Below, piece by piece: positions 46,701-53,351 of a stretch of 64,000 nucleotides of DNA; the first letter of the stretch is position 1, and each line of letters begins with the position of its first letter. The notes under the pieces were generated by a model. It saw nothing but the letters and a program-made list of their open reading frames with translations, ran no database searches and had not been told where the DNA came from. Made by a program: the position numbers and the translations under genes. Origin of the DNA: Anaerolineales bacterium (lineage in GTDB: Bacteria; Chloroflexota; Anaerolineae; Aggregatilineales; J027); NCBI GenBank assembly GCA_020634155.1, contig JACKCI010000002.1, forward strand, positions 1,488,001 through 1,552,000. Reading direction: 5' to 3'.

Positions 46701-48085
46701 CGCGCTATCTTGGCTCCCAGACCAAGACACGGAGCGGGATTTATGTGCCGCTGATTTCAGGCAGTAATGTGTTGGGTGTTATGGCAATTGAGGGTGGCCG
46801 TCCCAGTCAGTTCAATGAGGACGACATGCGGCTCCTCCAGACCTTGAGTACCTCCCTGACTGCTATTATCAAGAACCTCCAGTTGCTGGATGAACTGCAA
46901 TTGGCAATTGACCGCTTGCGCGAAGTTGACCAACTCAAGACCAACTTCCTAGCGGCGATGAGCCACGAATTGCGGACACCGCTCAACTCTATCATCGGTT
47001 TCTCGCGGGTGATTTTGAAGGGGATTGACGGGCCGATTACGGATATGCAGCGTCAAGACATTCAGACCATTCATGACAGTGGGAAGCACCTGCTAGGGTT
47101 GGTGAATGACATCCTTGACCAAGCCAAGATTGAAGCGGGTAAGATGGAGCTTGTCCGTGAATACTTCGATGTGAAGGCTATTGTTAAAGGTGTGATGGCG
47201 ACCGCGATTGGGTTCACGAAAGAAAAGCCCGTCCAACTGTATACCAATGTTGAGGACGACCTACCCCAAGGATTCGGTGACGAGTTCCGCACCCGCCAGA
47301 TTATCCTCAATCTGGTCTCCAACGCGGCTAAATTCACCAGTGAGGGAAATGTCACTACAAATGTCTACGCCACGGTGGATGAGGAAACAGGTCAGCGATT
47401 CATCACTATCAGTGTGGCGGATACGGGTATTGGTATTGCTAAAGAGAATATCGCCCGCATCTTTGAGTCTTTCCAACAAGTAGATAACACCACGACCCGC
47501 ACCGTAGAGGGTACTGGTTTGGGGTTGCCCTTGGCGCGGTCATTGGCTGAACTGCAAGGCGGGTCGATTTGGGTTGAAAGCGCACCCGGTATGGGGTCAA
47601 CCTTCTTTGTGACCATCCCCACCAGCCCACAAGCGACCGATACACTAGAGCTAGAAGCCGCAGCGGTTGAGGAAGAAGCGGTGGATGTGGCACCAGTGGA
47701 AATCGACCCAAATGACACGAAGCCTCTTCAGCAACGGAGGACTGTTCTGGCGGTTGATGATGAGCTAGGGATGATAGACTTGTACCGTCGTTATTTGGCA
47801 AAAGAGGGCTGGCAAGTCATCGGGGTTACCAATCCTGACCAAACGGAGGAGATGGTTGCCTTGCATAGCCCGCAATTGATTCTGTTGGATATTAATATGC
47901 CACAACGGACGGGTTGGGATGTTCTAGAACATCTCAAGCAGTCCAAGGAGGCGCGTGAAATACCCGTTATCGTTTGTAGTATTGAGACTGATGTTAGCCG
48001 AAGCACAGCCCTTGGCGCGGTTTCGCATCTGGTAAAGCCCTTTGTGGAAACGGACTTGCTAAAGGTTGTCCATGAAATAACGTAG
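40793..48085 (+). CDS. Giant hybrid histidine kinase with eight GAF domains, PAS and receiver
   Basis: A 2430-residue protein. In order: TM1 (about 20-40), an extracytoplasmic dCache-like domain, TM2 (about 339-360), HAMP (about 360-430), GAF1 (436-589), a half-GAF (616-699), GAF2 (702-882), GAF3 (882-1052), PAS (1062-1180; IEAMPAGILVLDVDGKVLLY), GAF4 to GAF8 (about 1186-2032), HisKA with H2058 in SHELRTPLNSIIGFS, HATPase_c (NLVSNAAKF, DTGIGI, GTGLGL), and a C-terminal receiver with D2366 in LLDINMPQ. GAF1 and GAF7 are close to the GAF of the 35381 protein (the AQVF, STGxxGRQL/RRLL, SVIG and P-TRxELALPL blocks), pointing to duplication. All catalytic motifs are intact. The gene overlaps the preceding sensor by 4 bp and is followed by a terminator. 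Confidence 0.93.
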   Translation: MNQSFPLFHWYTNRSFRVQLLSLVTPFMVGTLLIIGFIGVRVLQNDRQAVDERLNQEVGDLTDRISEPFLSLYDNIQFLKAETAIIDYATIYNSPVIRLEEEQQRQADLARALPHITTDLQGFMQGRSLYSQIRLLDTEGIELVKVSQVRGTAQFSTDLQDVHRENAFVEGLTLRFSSQIWASEVRYREDADGIQRPLMEIVTPIADTLNSENIAGYLVVELNLESVFGYLREQDIDKGFAYLVDADGYYLGHSLNSQRGLLFGRDTDQGGQLTGKLAEDILTYTPAENVQLSQDDTDYLAYTAIIEPLRDFADTPNAPIWTIVVAEPSSDVTSQTRLLVLTLLVVFAVLVAMTIVWVWTESDQFASRLEVVYNELKRVYLGDLSAHLPDKWGNNEFTQISTGFNQMTERLSGLVNELETRVEARIRDLDLVAEITREVAGLQNLDLILNRAINRIIERFEFYHAQVFLVDEAKDYAVLVASTGDPGQRLLAKRHKLAVGSESVIGRVSALGITVIAGDTQSSEVPWQPNVELPDTRSEMALPLKVEQRVIGALDIQSKQPEAFGQSDIEIFQVLADQLAIAINNARLIGQLQSRVDEVNRLNQQMVEKVWIEFAQNEPQIEPFAYRYNLINIETVPSNGQETTIEGSFSAAIEIGGNQIGEINTAITEELTSEKVALIQAIANRVALAIDNARLVQETQGALAEAQRLYEMARTVNSVAELDIQGIYNPIIDQLVFEPHLEQVAILLAAPIPSYLASHLEVVHMWQRHVTTHGWSEGDQLNLLQQGLVERLEVAPRSPIVVQNRATLQSVDAPPALHAIMDTLGAETVLLVPMMTGSRWFGLMVCASSQPNAFSENFINFAGAVADQMTIAVDNRRLFNEVQDEARRALALAEAGQLVSQISGDLESGLSRLFRVISGPAEFDRWWFGLVETGGQRLRQVAAATPTTAFPQTIDLTADHNTLTESVLLRQVMLVNEFDQEHPILGKISPEYRLTYGKHLAVPVMVGDDLLGVLLLGRAPTLRDFDERDVQFASTLASQLAVATENQRLFSRIEAQSQTLQSTIEAMPAGILVLDVDGKVLLYNEQVLEMLGRGVKQGVYQPNTYTIRYVGTDELVDLEEFPTTQAIKTKSRISTEGLYVDLPDGSRLDLLINAAPIFGEDGQLTSIVSIYQEITELRELELALQASLSETTALYEASRSVAAATSPDELMAAIVDQVQSLVPDKIFIMFREGQEEGDMRTRVAGVWPSTGELPTMEEIGISDELLMTDSVVILNDAPVLHGTGLRSFASLPLKARGERILGWFSVGYLDKHEFSSEEKRYLATLADQAAVGLDVIRLFESTRSALRSVANLYRGSKHISDAQGIADAVEVVREELMHFAPDRIDLLIQQNPEDTDLLYAALTWKSEESLVNVPALPVDPATLEPQADFHLMSREEFYIQDMGGAIDNELQQALRDLDTPYQALLSIPLRVSGRTVGRLAMGFLKPHKFTPDDHQFVAMLADSVAYIVENELLFQQTQDSLEETGVLYQASRAIANAETREDVVQAMIDYAASAVVDKVMLITLLTESWDDHNAIIEVTATWGRGEFLDLKGLRFSRDQLPIWDQLASPEIVSSDNIEADPHIDDNSRLGCRTLDVASFVVVPLQAQGRAIGSVMLASSEPRVHAEREIRIYQALADQAAVQLENKRLFEQTEFRTRQLSASAEVARDATSILNLDELFPRIVNLIRDAFGYDHAQIFMLDEENERAVLRAATGEAGRQLLSIGHNLKVGSHSVVGRTCLNAEPFMVNDTSEADVVHRPNPYLPETRAELAIPLIVKGQVRGAIDVQSNQPRAFSNEDVQILTTLADQIAVAIDNAQLFEISQQRAADMTLLFDVTSTAAAATSLAETLETVTTLLVRQLRGQEAAMFIYDATDNALHSQVVVIAEQTGQGVEYRFLDDVNFVIPYGSGIVGSIAQSHQPYIVNDFEQEPRYLGSQTKTRSGIYVPLISGSNVLGVMAIEGGRPSQFNEDDMRLLQTLSTSLTAIIKNLQLLDELQLAIDRLREVDQLKTNFLAAMSHELRTPLNSIIGFSRVILKGIDGPITDMQRQDIQTIHDSGKHLLGLVNDILDQAKIEAGKMELVREYFDVKAIVKGVMATAIGFTKEKPVQLYTNVEDDLPQGFGDEFRTRQIILNLVSNAAKFTSEGNVTTNVYATVDEETGQRFITISVADTGIGIAKENIARIFESFQQVDNTTTRTVEGTGLGLPLARSLAELQGGSIWVESAPGMGSTFFVTIPTSPQATDTLELEAAAVEEEAVDVAPVEIDPNDTKPLQQRRTVLAVDDELGMIDLYRRYLAKEGWQVIGVTNPDQTEEMVALHSPQLILLDINMPQRTGWDVLEHLKQSKEAREIPVIVCSIETDVSRSTALGAVSHLVKPFVETDLLKVVHEIT

Positions 48086-48100
48086 CGATTCTAAAAATTA

Positions 48101-48132
48101 GCGTGCCTACAAAACGGCACGCTCTTTATTTT
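48101..48132 (+). terminator. Intrinsic terminator after the giant kinase
   Basis: GCGTGCC (48101-48107), loop TACAAAAC, GGCACGC (48116-48122), followed by TCTTTATTTT. It lies 15 bp after the kinase stop and 22 bp before the next start, so the downstream gene depends on readthrough or on its own promoter. Confidence 0.75.
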
Positions 48133-48153
48133 AATGAGGTTATGCAAAGTGTG

Positions 48154-49782
48154 ATGAAAAAAATACAATTGCATTGCAAAAACTGTGGGTGGTCTGATAA
48201 CTATCAAGAACCATTGAAGCGCTGCCCAGTTTGCGGGGATGATATTCTATACGCCCTATACGAACTGGAGAATCTGAGGAATTTGAAGACACTGATTAGA
48301 GAGCGAAAACCCGGCCTCTGGCGCTATCATGAGCTTCTGCCGATAAAAAACGTTGAAAATATTGTGACCCTTGGTGAAGGTGGAACCCCCCTTATCCACG
48401 CCAAGAACTTGGGGGCAATGCTGGGTTTGAAGCACCTCTATTTTAAGGATGAGCGCCAAGGCCCGACGGGTTCGTTCAAAGACCGCCAAGCGTCGGTGGC
48501 TATCTCAGTAATGAAAGAGTTGGGTATTCAAGAAGCAGTTGTTGCCAGCACAGGCAATGTGGCAATCGCATATTCTGCCTACGCTGCACGGGCAGGTATC
48601 AAGTTGTGGGCTTTTTTCCCTGACCGTGTACCCAGTGACAAAATCCGCGAAGTGGCGCTCTATGGTACCGAGGTGGTCAATGTAACGGGTACCTATGACC
48701 AAACCAAGGAAATTGCCCAGCGTTTTGCCCAGCAACAGGGCATTTATTACGACCGAGGCATCAAGAGCATTGCCGCGATGGAAAGCATGAAAACGATGGC
48801 CTATGAAATCGCGGAAGACCTTGATTGGCGTGCGCCGGATTGGTTTATTCAGGGTGTGAGTGGTGGCATGGGGCCGATTGGGGTTGCTAAGGGCTTTGAA
48901 GAGCTTATGGCGCTGGGTATTGTGGAGCGGGTGCCGTCGATTGGGATTGTGCAATCGGTAGGGTGTACGCCGATGGTAGATGCCTATAACAATGGGTGGT
49001 CAGTGGCGGTACCTGTTGAAAACCCCACCACGATTATCGCTACCTTGAGTACAGGCAATCCGGGGCGGGCCTATCAATTGCTGTGGGATGTGATGCAGCA
49101 GTATGGTGGGGCAGCCGATAGTGCAACGGATGAAGAAGCCTTTGAGGTGACCCGTATCCTTGCCCGCACTGATGGTATATCGGTTGAACCTGCGACGGCG
49201 GTGGCCTTTGCGGGCTTAATCAAGATGGTGCGGCGTGGGGTGATTAAGTCGGATCAGGTGGTAGTCTTTAACTGCTCTGGTCATACTTTTCCGGTCGAAA
49301 AGGACATCTTGGGTCAGGAATGGGCGCGTGAGGTTGATATTTCGACGGCCCCCACCACACCCTCCCTACCGACTTCGCATCTGCTGACAGCCGTACAAGA
49401 GGTTGATGCGCCCGTGCGGCGGATTCTGATTGTGGAAGATAACGAAGACTCGGCACGGTTACTCAGCCGCATCTTCTTGTCGCAAGGTGGCTATGAAGTG
49501 ACAGTAGCAACCAATGGACGGGAAGGGCTTGAAAAAGCACAAGAGGCCACACCAGATTTGATTATCTCGGATTTGATGATGCCAGAGATGGATGGCTTTC
49601 AACTGATTGAAAACCTGAAGACGGATAAAAATCTACGGAATATTCCGATTATCGTCCTCACTGCCAAGGAACTCACCCCAACTGAACGCAACCGCTTGGC
49701 GGGTCGGATCGATTCCTTCCTGCAAAAAGGCTCATTCCTCAATGAGGAGTTGATGCAACAGATTCTAGAAATGTTGAACTAA
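48154..49782 (+). CDS. Threonine-synthase-like PLP enzyme fused to a receiver domain
   Basis: A protein of about 542 residues with an unusual fusion. A rubredoxin-like zinc ribbon (C8, C11, C24, C27 in CKNCGW and CPVCGD) and the PLP fold (about 30-400) match threonine synthase. PTGSFKDRQ holds the PLP lysine K109, STGNVAIAYSAYAARAG the substrate loop, GVSGGMGPIGVAKGF the phosphate loop, and FNCSGHTFP the C-terminal PLP contact. After a linker, residues 425-542 form a full CheY-type receiver: ILIVEDNEDSARLL, D473 in LIISDLMMPEMDG, VLTAKE, and QKGSF with the lysine. Start uncertain: GTG 48103 lies inside the terminator hairpin; ATG 48142 and 48154 are likelier. Threonine synthase activity (EC 4.2.3.1) is inferred; related PLP enzymes cannot be excluded. 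It overlaps an exporter gene by one base. Confidence 0.88.
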   Translation: MKKIQLHCKNCGWSDNYQEPLKRCPVCGDDILYALYELENLRNLKTLIRERKPGLWRYHELLPIKNVENIVTLGEGGTPLIHAKNLGAMLGLKHLYFKDERQGPTGSFKDRQASVAISVMKELGIQEAVVASTGNVAIAYSAYAARAGIKLWAFFPDRVPSDKIREVALYGTEVVNVTGTYDQTKEIAQRFAQQQGIYYDRGIKSIAAMESMKTMAYEIAEDLDWRAPDWFIQGVSGGMGPIGVAKGFEELMALGIVERVPSIGIVQSVGCTPMVDAYNNGWSVAVPVENPTTIIATLSTGNPGRAYQLLWDVMQQYGGAADSATDEEAFEVTRILARTDGISVEPATAVAFAGLIKMVRRGVIKSDQVVVFNCSGHTFPVEKDILGQEWAREVDISTAPTTPSLPTSHLLTAVQEVDAPVRRILIVEDNEDSARLLSRIFLSQGGYEVTVATNGREGLEKAQEATPDLIISDLMMPEMDGFQLIENLKTDKNLRNIPIIVLTAKELTPTERNRLAGRIDSFLQKGSFLNEELMQQILEMLN

Positions 49783-50921
49783 TGCGCCAAACCAACCGCC
49801 TTGGACTGACGGCGGCCCTGATGACCCCGTTGTTCTTGGGATTAAATCCGATATTTGGCAAATTGGCCTATCGACAGGGAGCCGACCCGTTCACGGTAGC
49901 TGCATTGCGGACGGTGATTGCGGTTGTCATATTATGGGTCGTGTACTATGCCTTTTGGCGGCGCTTCTTGTTTATCTATCCAGCAGGTTTGATGAACTGT
50001 GTCGCCATCGGCTTCGTTAATGGTGTGGGGTCGTTGTTTTACTATAACGGCCTTAGCTTGCTGGATGCGTCAATCGCCCAACTGCTCAATGGGATGTATT
50101 TGGTCTTTGTGGTGGTTTTGACCCGTGTTAGCGGTCAACGCATTGGAAAACGCACCATTTTTCGGGTCAGCGTGGCGGTGTTGGGGGTGTTGTTTATTAC
50201 AGGGGGGTTGCAGGGGCAAGGGAGTTGGCTGGGCATTGGGCTGATGCTGGCAAATGCCTTGCTGTTTGCAGGCACAGTGGTGATGAGCCAACGCGCTCTA
50301 TACGATATGCCTGCGCCTACTGTGACCTTTTATGTGCTGGCGACCATGGCGGTGGTGGTCACGATGGCACGGGTAGCGTATAACTTGCCGATGTTTGTTA
50401 AAGATGAAGATCAGGCTACATTAGCGGCGCTGTGGCCTATTCTTGCCCTAGCCCTGACCACTGCTTTTTCACGCCTATTGATGTTTATTAGCGTCAAGGG
50501 GTTGGGAAGCCTTCAAACTATTCTGCTGGCGGTGTTGGAGATTGCCGCCTCCATTACGTTGGCCCATTTGCTGCTTAACGAAACATTGACGGCTGTACAG
50601 TGGGTTGGGGTTGCGGTGTTGGGGGTCAGTTTGTTGATGCCGACTGAGCGCGTGATGCCCGCCAATGCCAGCCCAACCGAGTTTGTGCCGTTCTTCATTC
50701 GGGCGCGTATCATGCAGGCGGCTTTTGATGAGGCTTTTGTCTCGAAGGGTAAATTTAACACCCAAGAGATTAACACCCTGCGTAATCTGTACAATACCGA
50801 TAAATACACTACCCAAGAGTTGATAGCGGTTGAGCAGCTTTTTTCAGATGACCCCTATAGTGATTTCACCAAACCATCAGGTGACGGTCGTCCGAAACCA
50901 TCAAGTGTAGATGGTCAATAA
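49782..50921 (+). CDS. EamA/DMT-family transporter
   Basis: A 379-residue ten-helix drug/metabolite transporter. Two EamA repeats are visible: the first from LTAALMTPLFLGLNPIFGKLAYRQGADPF to VLGVLFITGG, the second from LGIGLMLANALLFAGTVVMS to LLNETLTAVQWVGVAVLGVSLLM. The family includes exporters of threonine, homoserine and other amino acids, but also unrelated substrates. About 85 hydrophilic residues follow the last helix (FFIRARIMQAAFDEAF onwards), an unusual cytoplasmic tail. The TAATG overlap with the threonine-synthase/receiver gene suggests coupled translation and perhaps export of that pathway's product (inference). The end overlaps the converging gene by 56 bp. Confidence 0.85.
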   Translation: MRQTNRLGLTAALMTPLFLGLNPIFGKLAYRQGADPFTVAALRTVIAVVILWVVYYAFWRRFLFIYPAGLMNCVAIGFVNGVGSLFYYNGLSLLDASIAQLLNGMYLVFVVVLTRVSGQRIGKRTIFRVSVAVLGVLFITGGLQGQGSWLGIGLMLANALLFAGTVVMSQRALYDMPAPTVTFYVLATMAVVVTMARVAYNLPMFVKDEDQATLAALWPILALALTTAFSRLLMFISVKGLGSLQTILLAVLEIAASITLAHLLLNETLTAVQWVGVAVLGVSLLMPTERVMPANASPTEFVPFFIRARIMQAAFDEAFVSKGKFNTQEINTLRNLYNTDKYTTQELIAVEQLFSDDPYSDFTKPSGDGRPKPSSVDGQ

Positions 50922-51597
50922 CCTCATAAAAGGCAAGCCCGCGCAGGATGAGTTGTATCCCAACGACGATGACCATCACGGCTGCAATGCGATAGGCCCA
51001 GCGCCGAAAGACAATCGGCAGTAACCCCGCGCTATAGCCGACTATCAGCAAGGCGGGAATAGTGCCCATGCCAAATATGAACATCACAAACATGCCGATG
51101 AGGGGATCTGCTACTGTAAAGCCAACGAGGGCGACGGTGTAAGAGGGGCCACAGGGCAATAGACCGTTGGCAATGCCAAGGCGCATAGCGGTGTCGTAAG
51201 TGCGGCGGCCTCGGAGGGTATTGCCAATGTAACGTGCCACCAAGCGGCCCGGCCCGCGTTGCTCAATCCAGCGTTGGGTGGGCAAAACACCAATTAAACC
51301 AAGGCCAAAGAGTAACACCAAGACCCCGCCTGTTACCGTCATGCCCGCTTGAACGTCTTGCACATTCTCCATCATGTTGGCGGCTAACAGGCCCAATAGC
51401 CCAAAGATGGCTCCTAGCATCATGAGGCCCATTATGCGTCCCATGTGGTAAATCGAGAGTGCAGGCGGGGTTGGGATTCCGCGTTGCTGCTGGTTGAGGG
51501 TAAAGGCCGCTACAATTGGGCCACACATACCCACACAATGACCAAACCCCGTTAAAATGCCCGCCATAAATAGCGGTACGATCTCAAAACCAACCAT
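50866..51597 (-). CDS. SafE/TauE-like (COG2836) membrane protein
   Basis: A 243-residue six-helix protein of the 'sulfite exporter TauE/SafE', or urease-accessory UreH-like, group. The hallmark FGHCVGMCGPIVAAF near residue 16 is followed by YHMGRIMGLMMLGAIFGLLG and a second copy of the motif type, ANGLLPCGPSYTVALVGF, with a cysteine-proline pair. Relatives have been linked to copper supply for cbb3 oxidase and to thiol/electron transfer across the membrane; the role here is unknown. The start at 51597 is chosen for AAGGAGG about 12 nt upstream; the frame runs on to 51687. It is divergent from rpsB. Confidence 0.82.
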   Translation of the reverse strand: MVGFEIVPLFMAGILTGFGHCVGMCGPIVAAFTLNQQQRGIPTPPALSIYHMGRIMGLMMLGAIFGLLGLLAANMMENVQDVQAGMTVTGGVLVLLFGLGLIGVLPTQRWIEQRGPGRLVARYIGNTLRGRRTYDTAMRLGIANGLLPCGPSYTVALVGFTVADPLIGMFVMFIFGMGTIPALLIVGYSAGLLPIVFRRWAYRIAAVMVIVVGIQLILRGLAFYEVIDHLHLMVSDDRHLMVW

Positions 51598-51637
51598 GTT
51601 TCCACCTGCCTCCTTGCTAGAGCCGCAATGATAGCGC

Positions 51638-51665
51638 TTGAAATCCCGCATGACTATGATAAAAT
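51638..51665 (+). promoter_or_regulatory. Putative rpsB promoter
   Basis: TTGAAA at 51638-51643, 16-bp spacer, TAAAAT at 51660-51665. It would give a 5' leader of about 110 nt before rpsB. Confidence 0.5.
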
Positions 51666-51695
51666 TTTTGCTGGTCAAAATCCACATAATCCGAC

Positions 51696-51729
51696 AATGC
51701 TGTGTTGCTCTAAAAAGAGTTGTGGCATT
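51696..51729 (+). promoter_or_regulatory. Stem-loop in the rpsB leader
   Basis: AATGC (51696-51700) pairs with GCATT (51725-51729), and CTCT-AAAA-AGAG (51708-51719) forms the tip. Structured leaders before rpsB are bound by S2 itself in E. coli and other bacteria. Autoregulation here is inferred from position only. Confidence 0.4.
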
Positions 51730-51780
51730 GGATGACGGTTATGGTCGATAAAACACATCAACTGAATGGAGTTTTCTGTT

Positions 51781-52626
51781 ATGCGCGTTACGATGAAATC
51801 GCTGTTGGAAACGGGCGTCCATTTTGGACACCAAGCTCGCAAGTGGAACCCGAAGATGGCTCCGTACATCTTCACCAAACGCAACGGCATCCATATTATT
51901 GACTTGCAACAAACTCTTGCGACCTGCAAGTCGGTCTATGACATGGTACGGGACACGGTAGCACGTGGTGGTACGGTGTTGTATGTTGGCACCAAGCGCC
52001 AAGCTCAAGAGACGGTTGCCCGCGAAGCTGAACGGGCGGGAATGCCCTATGTGAACCAACGCTGGTTGGGTGGAACCTTGACCAACTGGCGCACCATCCG
52101 CCAACGGCTGGATACCCTTGATAAGCTGGAACGCCAACGCGATGAAGGCTATTTTGAAAAGCTGACCAAAAAAGAACGCTTGTTGATGGAGCGCAAGATT
52201 GAGCGCCTTAACTTCCGCCTAGGCGGATTGCGTACCATGAAGCGTGTTCCGCAACTGATATTTGTGGTGGATGTTCGCCGCGAAGTGACCGCCGTGAACG
52301 AGGCCAATATCCTCAATATTCCGGTGATTGCGTTGGTGGATACCAACTGTGACCCTGACGAAATTGATTACATCATCCCCGCCAACGATGACGCCATCCG
52401 CGCCATTAAGCTGCTCACTGAAATGATTAGTGATGCGGTTCTGGAAGGTATGGCGATGCGGAAAGCCTACCAAGACGAGGCAGGCTATGACGGCGATGTT
52501 GACTTTGCAGCCTACATGACCCCCGATGACGAAGAAGCCTATCTGGGGCAATCGACCCTTGCCAAGCTGCGTGAGGGTGACTTGTCCTTTGGCGATAATG
52601 ACGCTTTTGATGATGACGACGAATAA
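51781..52626 (+). CDS. rpsB: 30S ribosomal protein S2
   Basis: A 281-residue ribosomal protein. Conserved blocks include MKSLLETGVHFGHQARKWNPKM, IIDLQQT, ILYVGTKRQAQE-type sequence (VLYVGTKRQAQETVAREAER), VNQRWLGGTLTNW, and PVIALVDTNCDPDEIDYIIP. The C-terminal 40 residues are acidic and rich in aspartate, longer than in E. coli. The start MRVTMKSLLE at 51781 fits TGGAG nine bases upstream; the in-frame codons from 51766 precede that site. The gene order rpsB-tsf-pyrH is conserved across bacteria. Confidence 0.97.
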   Translation: MRVTMKSLLETGVHFGHQARKWNPKMAPYIFTKRNGIHIIDLQQTLATCKSVYDMVRDTVARGGTVLYVGTKRQAQETVAREAERAGMPYVNQRWLGGTLTNWRTIRQRLDTLDKLERQRDEGYFEKLTKKERLLMERKIERLNFRLGGLRTMKRVPQLIFVVDVRREVTAVNEANILNIPVIALVDTNCDPDEIDYIIPANDDAIRAIKLLTEMISDAVLEGMAMRKAYQDEAGYDGDVDFAAYMTPDDEEAYLGQSTLAKLREGDLSFGDNDAFDDDDE

Positions 52627-52649
52627 ACAGTAAATAAGGAGAAACCTGC

Positions 52650-53273
52650 GTGACGATTACGGCAACCCTGATCAAAGAACTGCGTGAGCGAACTGGCGTT
52701 GGGCCACTGGATTGTAAGAAGGCCCTAGAACAGCACAATGGCGACATTGATGCTGCGGCCCGTTACTTGCGCGAAAAAGGTCTAGCGAAAGCCGATAAGA
52801 AAGCCAGCCGCGTTGCCAATGAAGGTGTTATCCAGAGCTATCAACACTTCAATGGGCGGATTGCCGTTTTGGTCGAGGTCAATTGCGAAACGGACTTCGT
52901 GGCTAAGACAGAGCAATTCCAAGCATTTGCCCGTGACATCGCCCTGCATATCGCAAATATGGCCCCTACCTGCGTGACCCGTGAAGAGGTACCCGCTGAC
53001 TTGCTAGAGCGAGAGCGGTCTATCCAACGTGAACGTGTGCTGCAAGAGGGCAAACCTGAAAACGTCGTCGATAAAATCGTAGATGGTCGGATGGATAAAT
53101 TCTTCGAGGAAATCGTGCTGATGGAGCAATCCTTCATCAAAGACGACTCTAAGACGATTGAAGACCTCCGTAAAGAGACCGTCGCAGCGATTGGTGAGAA
53201 TGTCGTCATTCGGCGTTTTGTGCGCTACGAACTCGGTGAAACCGATGAGGGTAGTGCCGAGGCCGACGAGTAG
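52650..53273 (+). CDS. tsf: Elongation factor Ts
   Basis: A 207-residue nucleotide exchange factor for EF-Tu. The UBA-like N-terminus reads LIKELRERTGVGPLDCKKAL followed by NGDIDAAARYLREKGLAKAD; the core has VEVNCETDFVAKTEQFQAFA. It is of the short type with a single core subdomain (about 200 residues, as in Thermus), not the 280-residue E. coli type. It starts at GTG with AAGGAG upstream, 23 bp after rpsB. Confidence 0.97.
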   Translation: MTITATLIKELRERTGVGPLDCKKALEQHNGDIDAAARYLREKGLAKADKKASRVANEGVIQSYQHFNGRIAVLVEVNCETDFVAKTEQFQAFARDIALHIANMAPTCVTREEVPADLLERERSIQRERVLQEGKPENVVDKIVDGRMDKFFEEIVLMEQSFIKDDSKTIEDLRKETVAAIGENVVIRRFVRYELGETDEGSAEADE

Positions 53274-53300
53274 TCGGGGCATCAAAGAAATGAAGCAAAA

Positions 53301-53333
53301 AGGATTAGGAAGGCTCTCCTAGTCCTTTTTTTT
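53301..53333 (+). terminator. Intrinsic terminator between tsf and pyrH
   Basis: AGGATTAGGA (53301-53310) pairs over ten bases (one T-G) with TCCTAGTCCT (53317-53326), loop AGGCTC, followed by eight T. It is a strong terminator, and pyrH begins only 19 bp later with no room for a separate promoter, so pyrH expression must come from readthrough. Confidence 0.85.
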
Positions 53334-53351
53334 CGCAAGGAGACCAAAACA

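Noticed and set aside
48103..48141. GTG start of the enzyme-receiver fusion at 48103
   Set aside because: The GTG is part of the terminator hairpin stem and lacks a ribosome binding site; ATG 48142 or 48154 fits better with the zinc-ribbon N-terminus.
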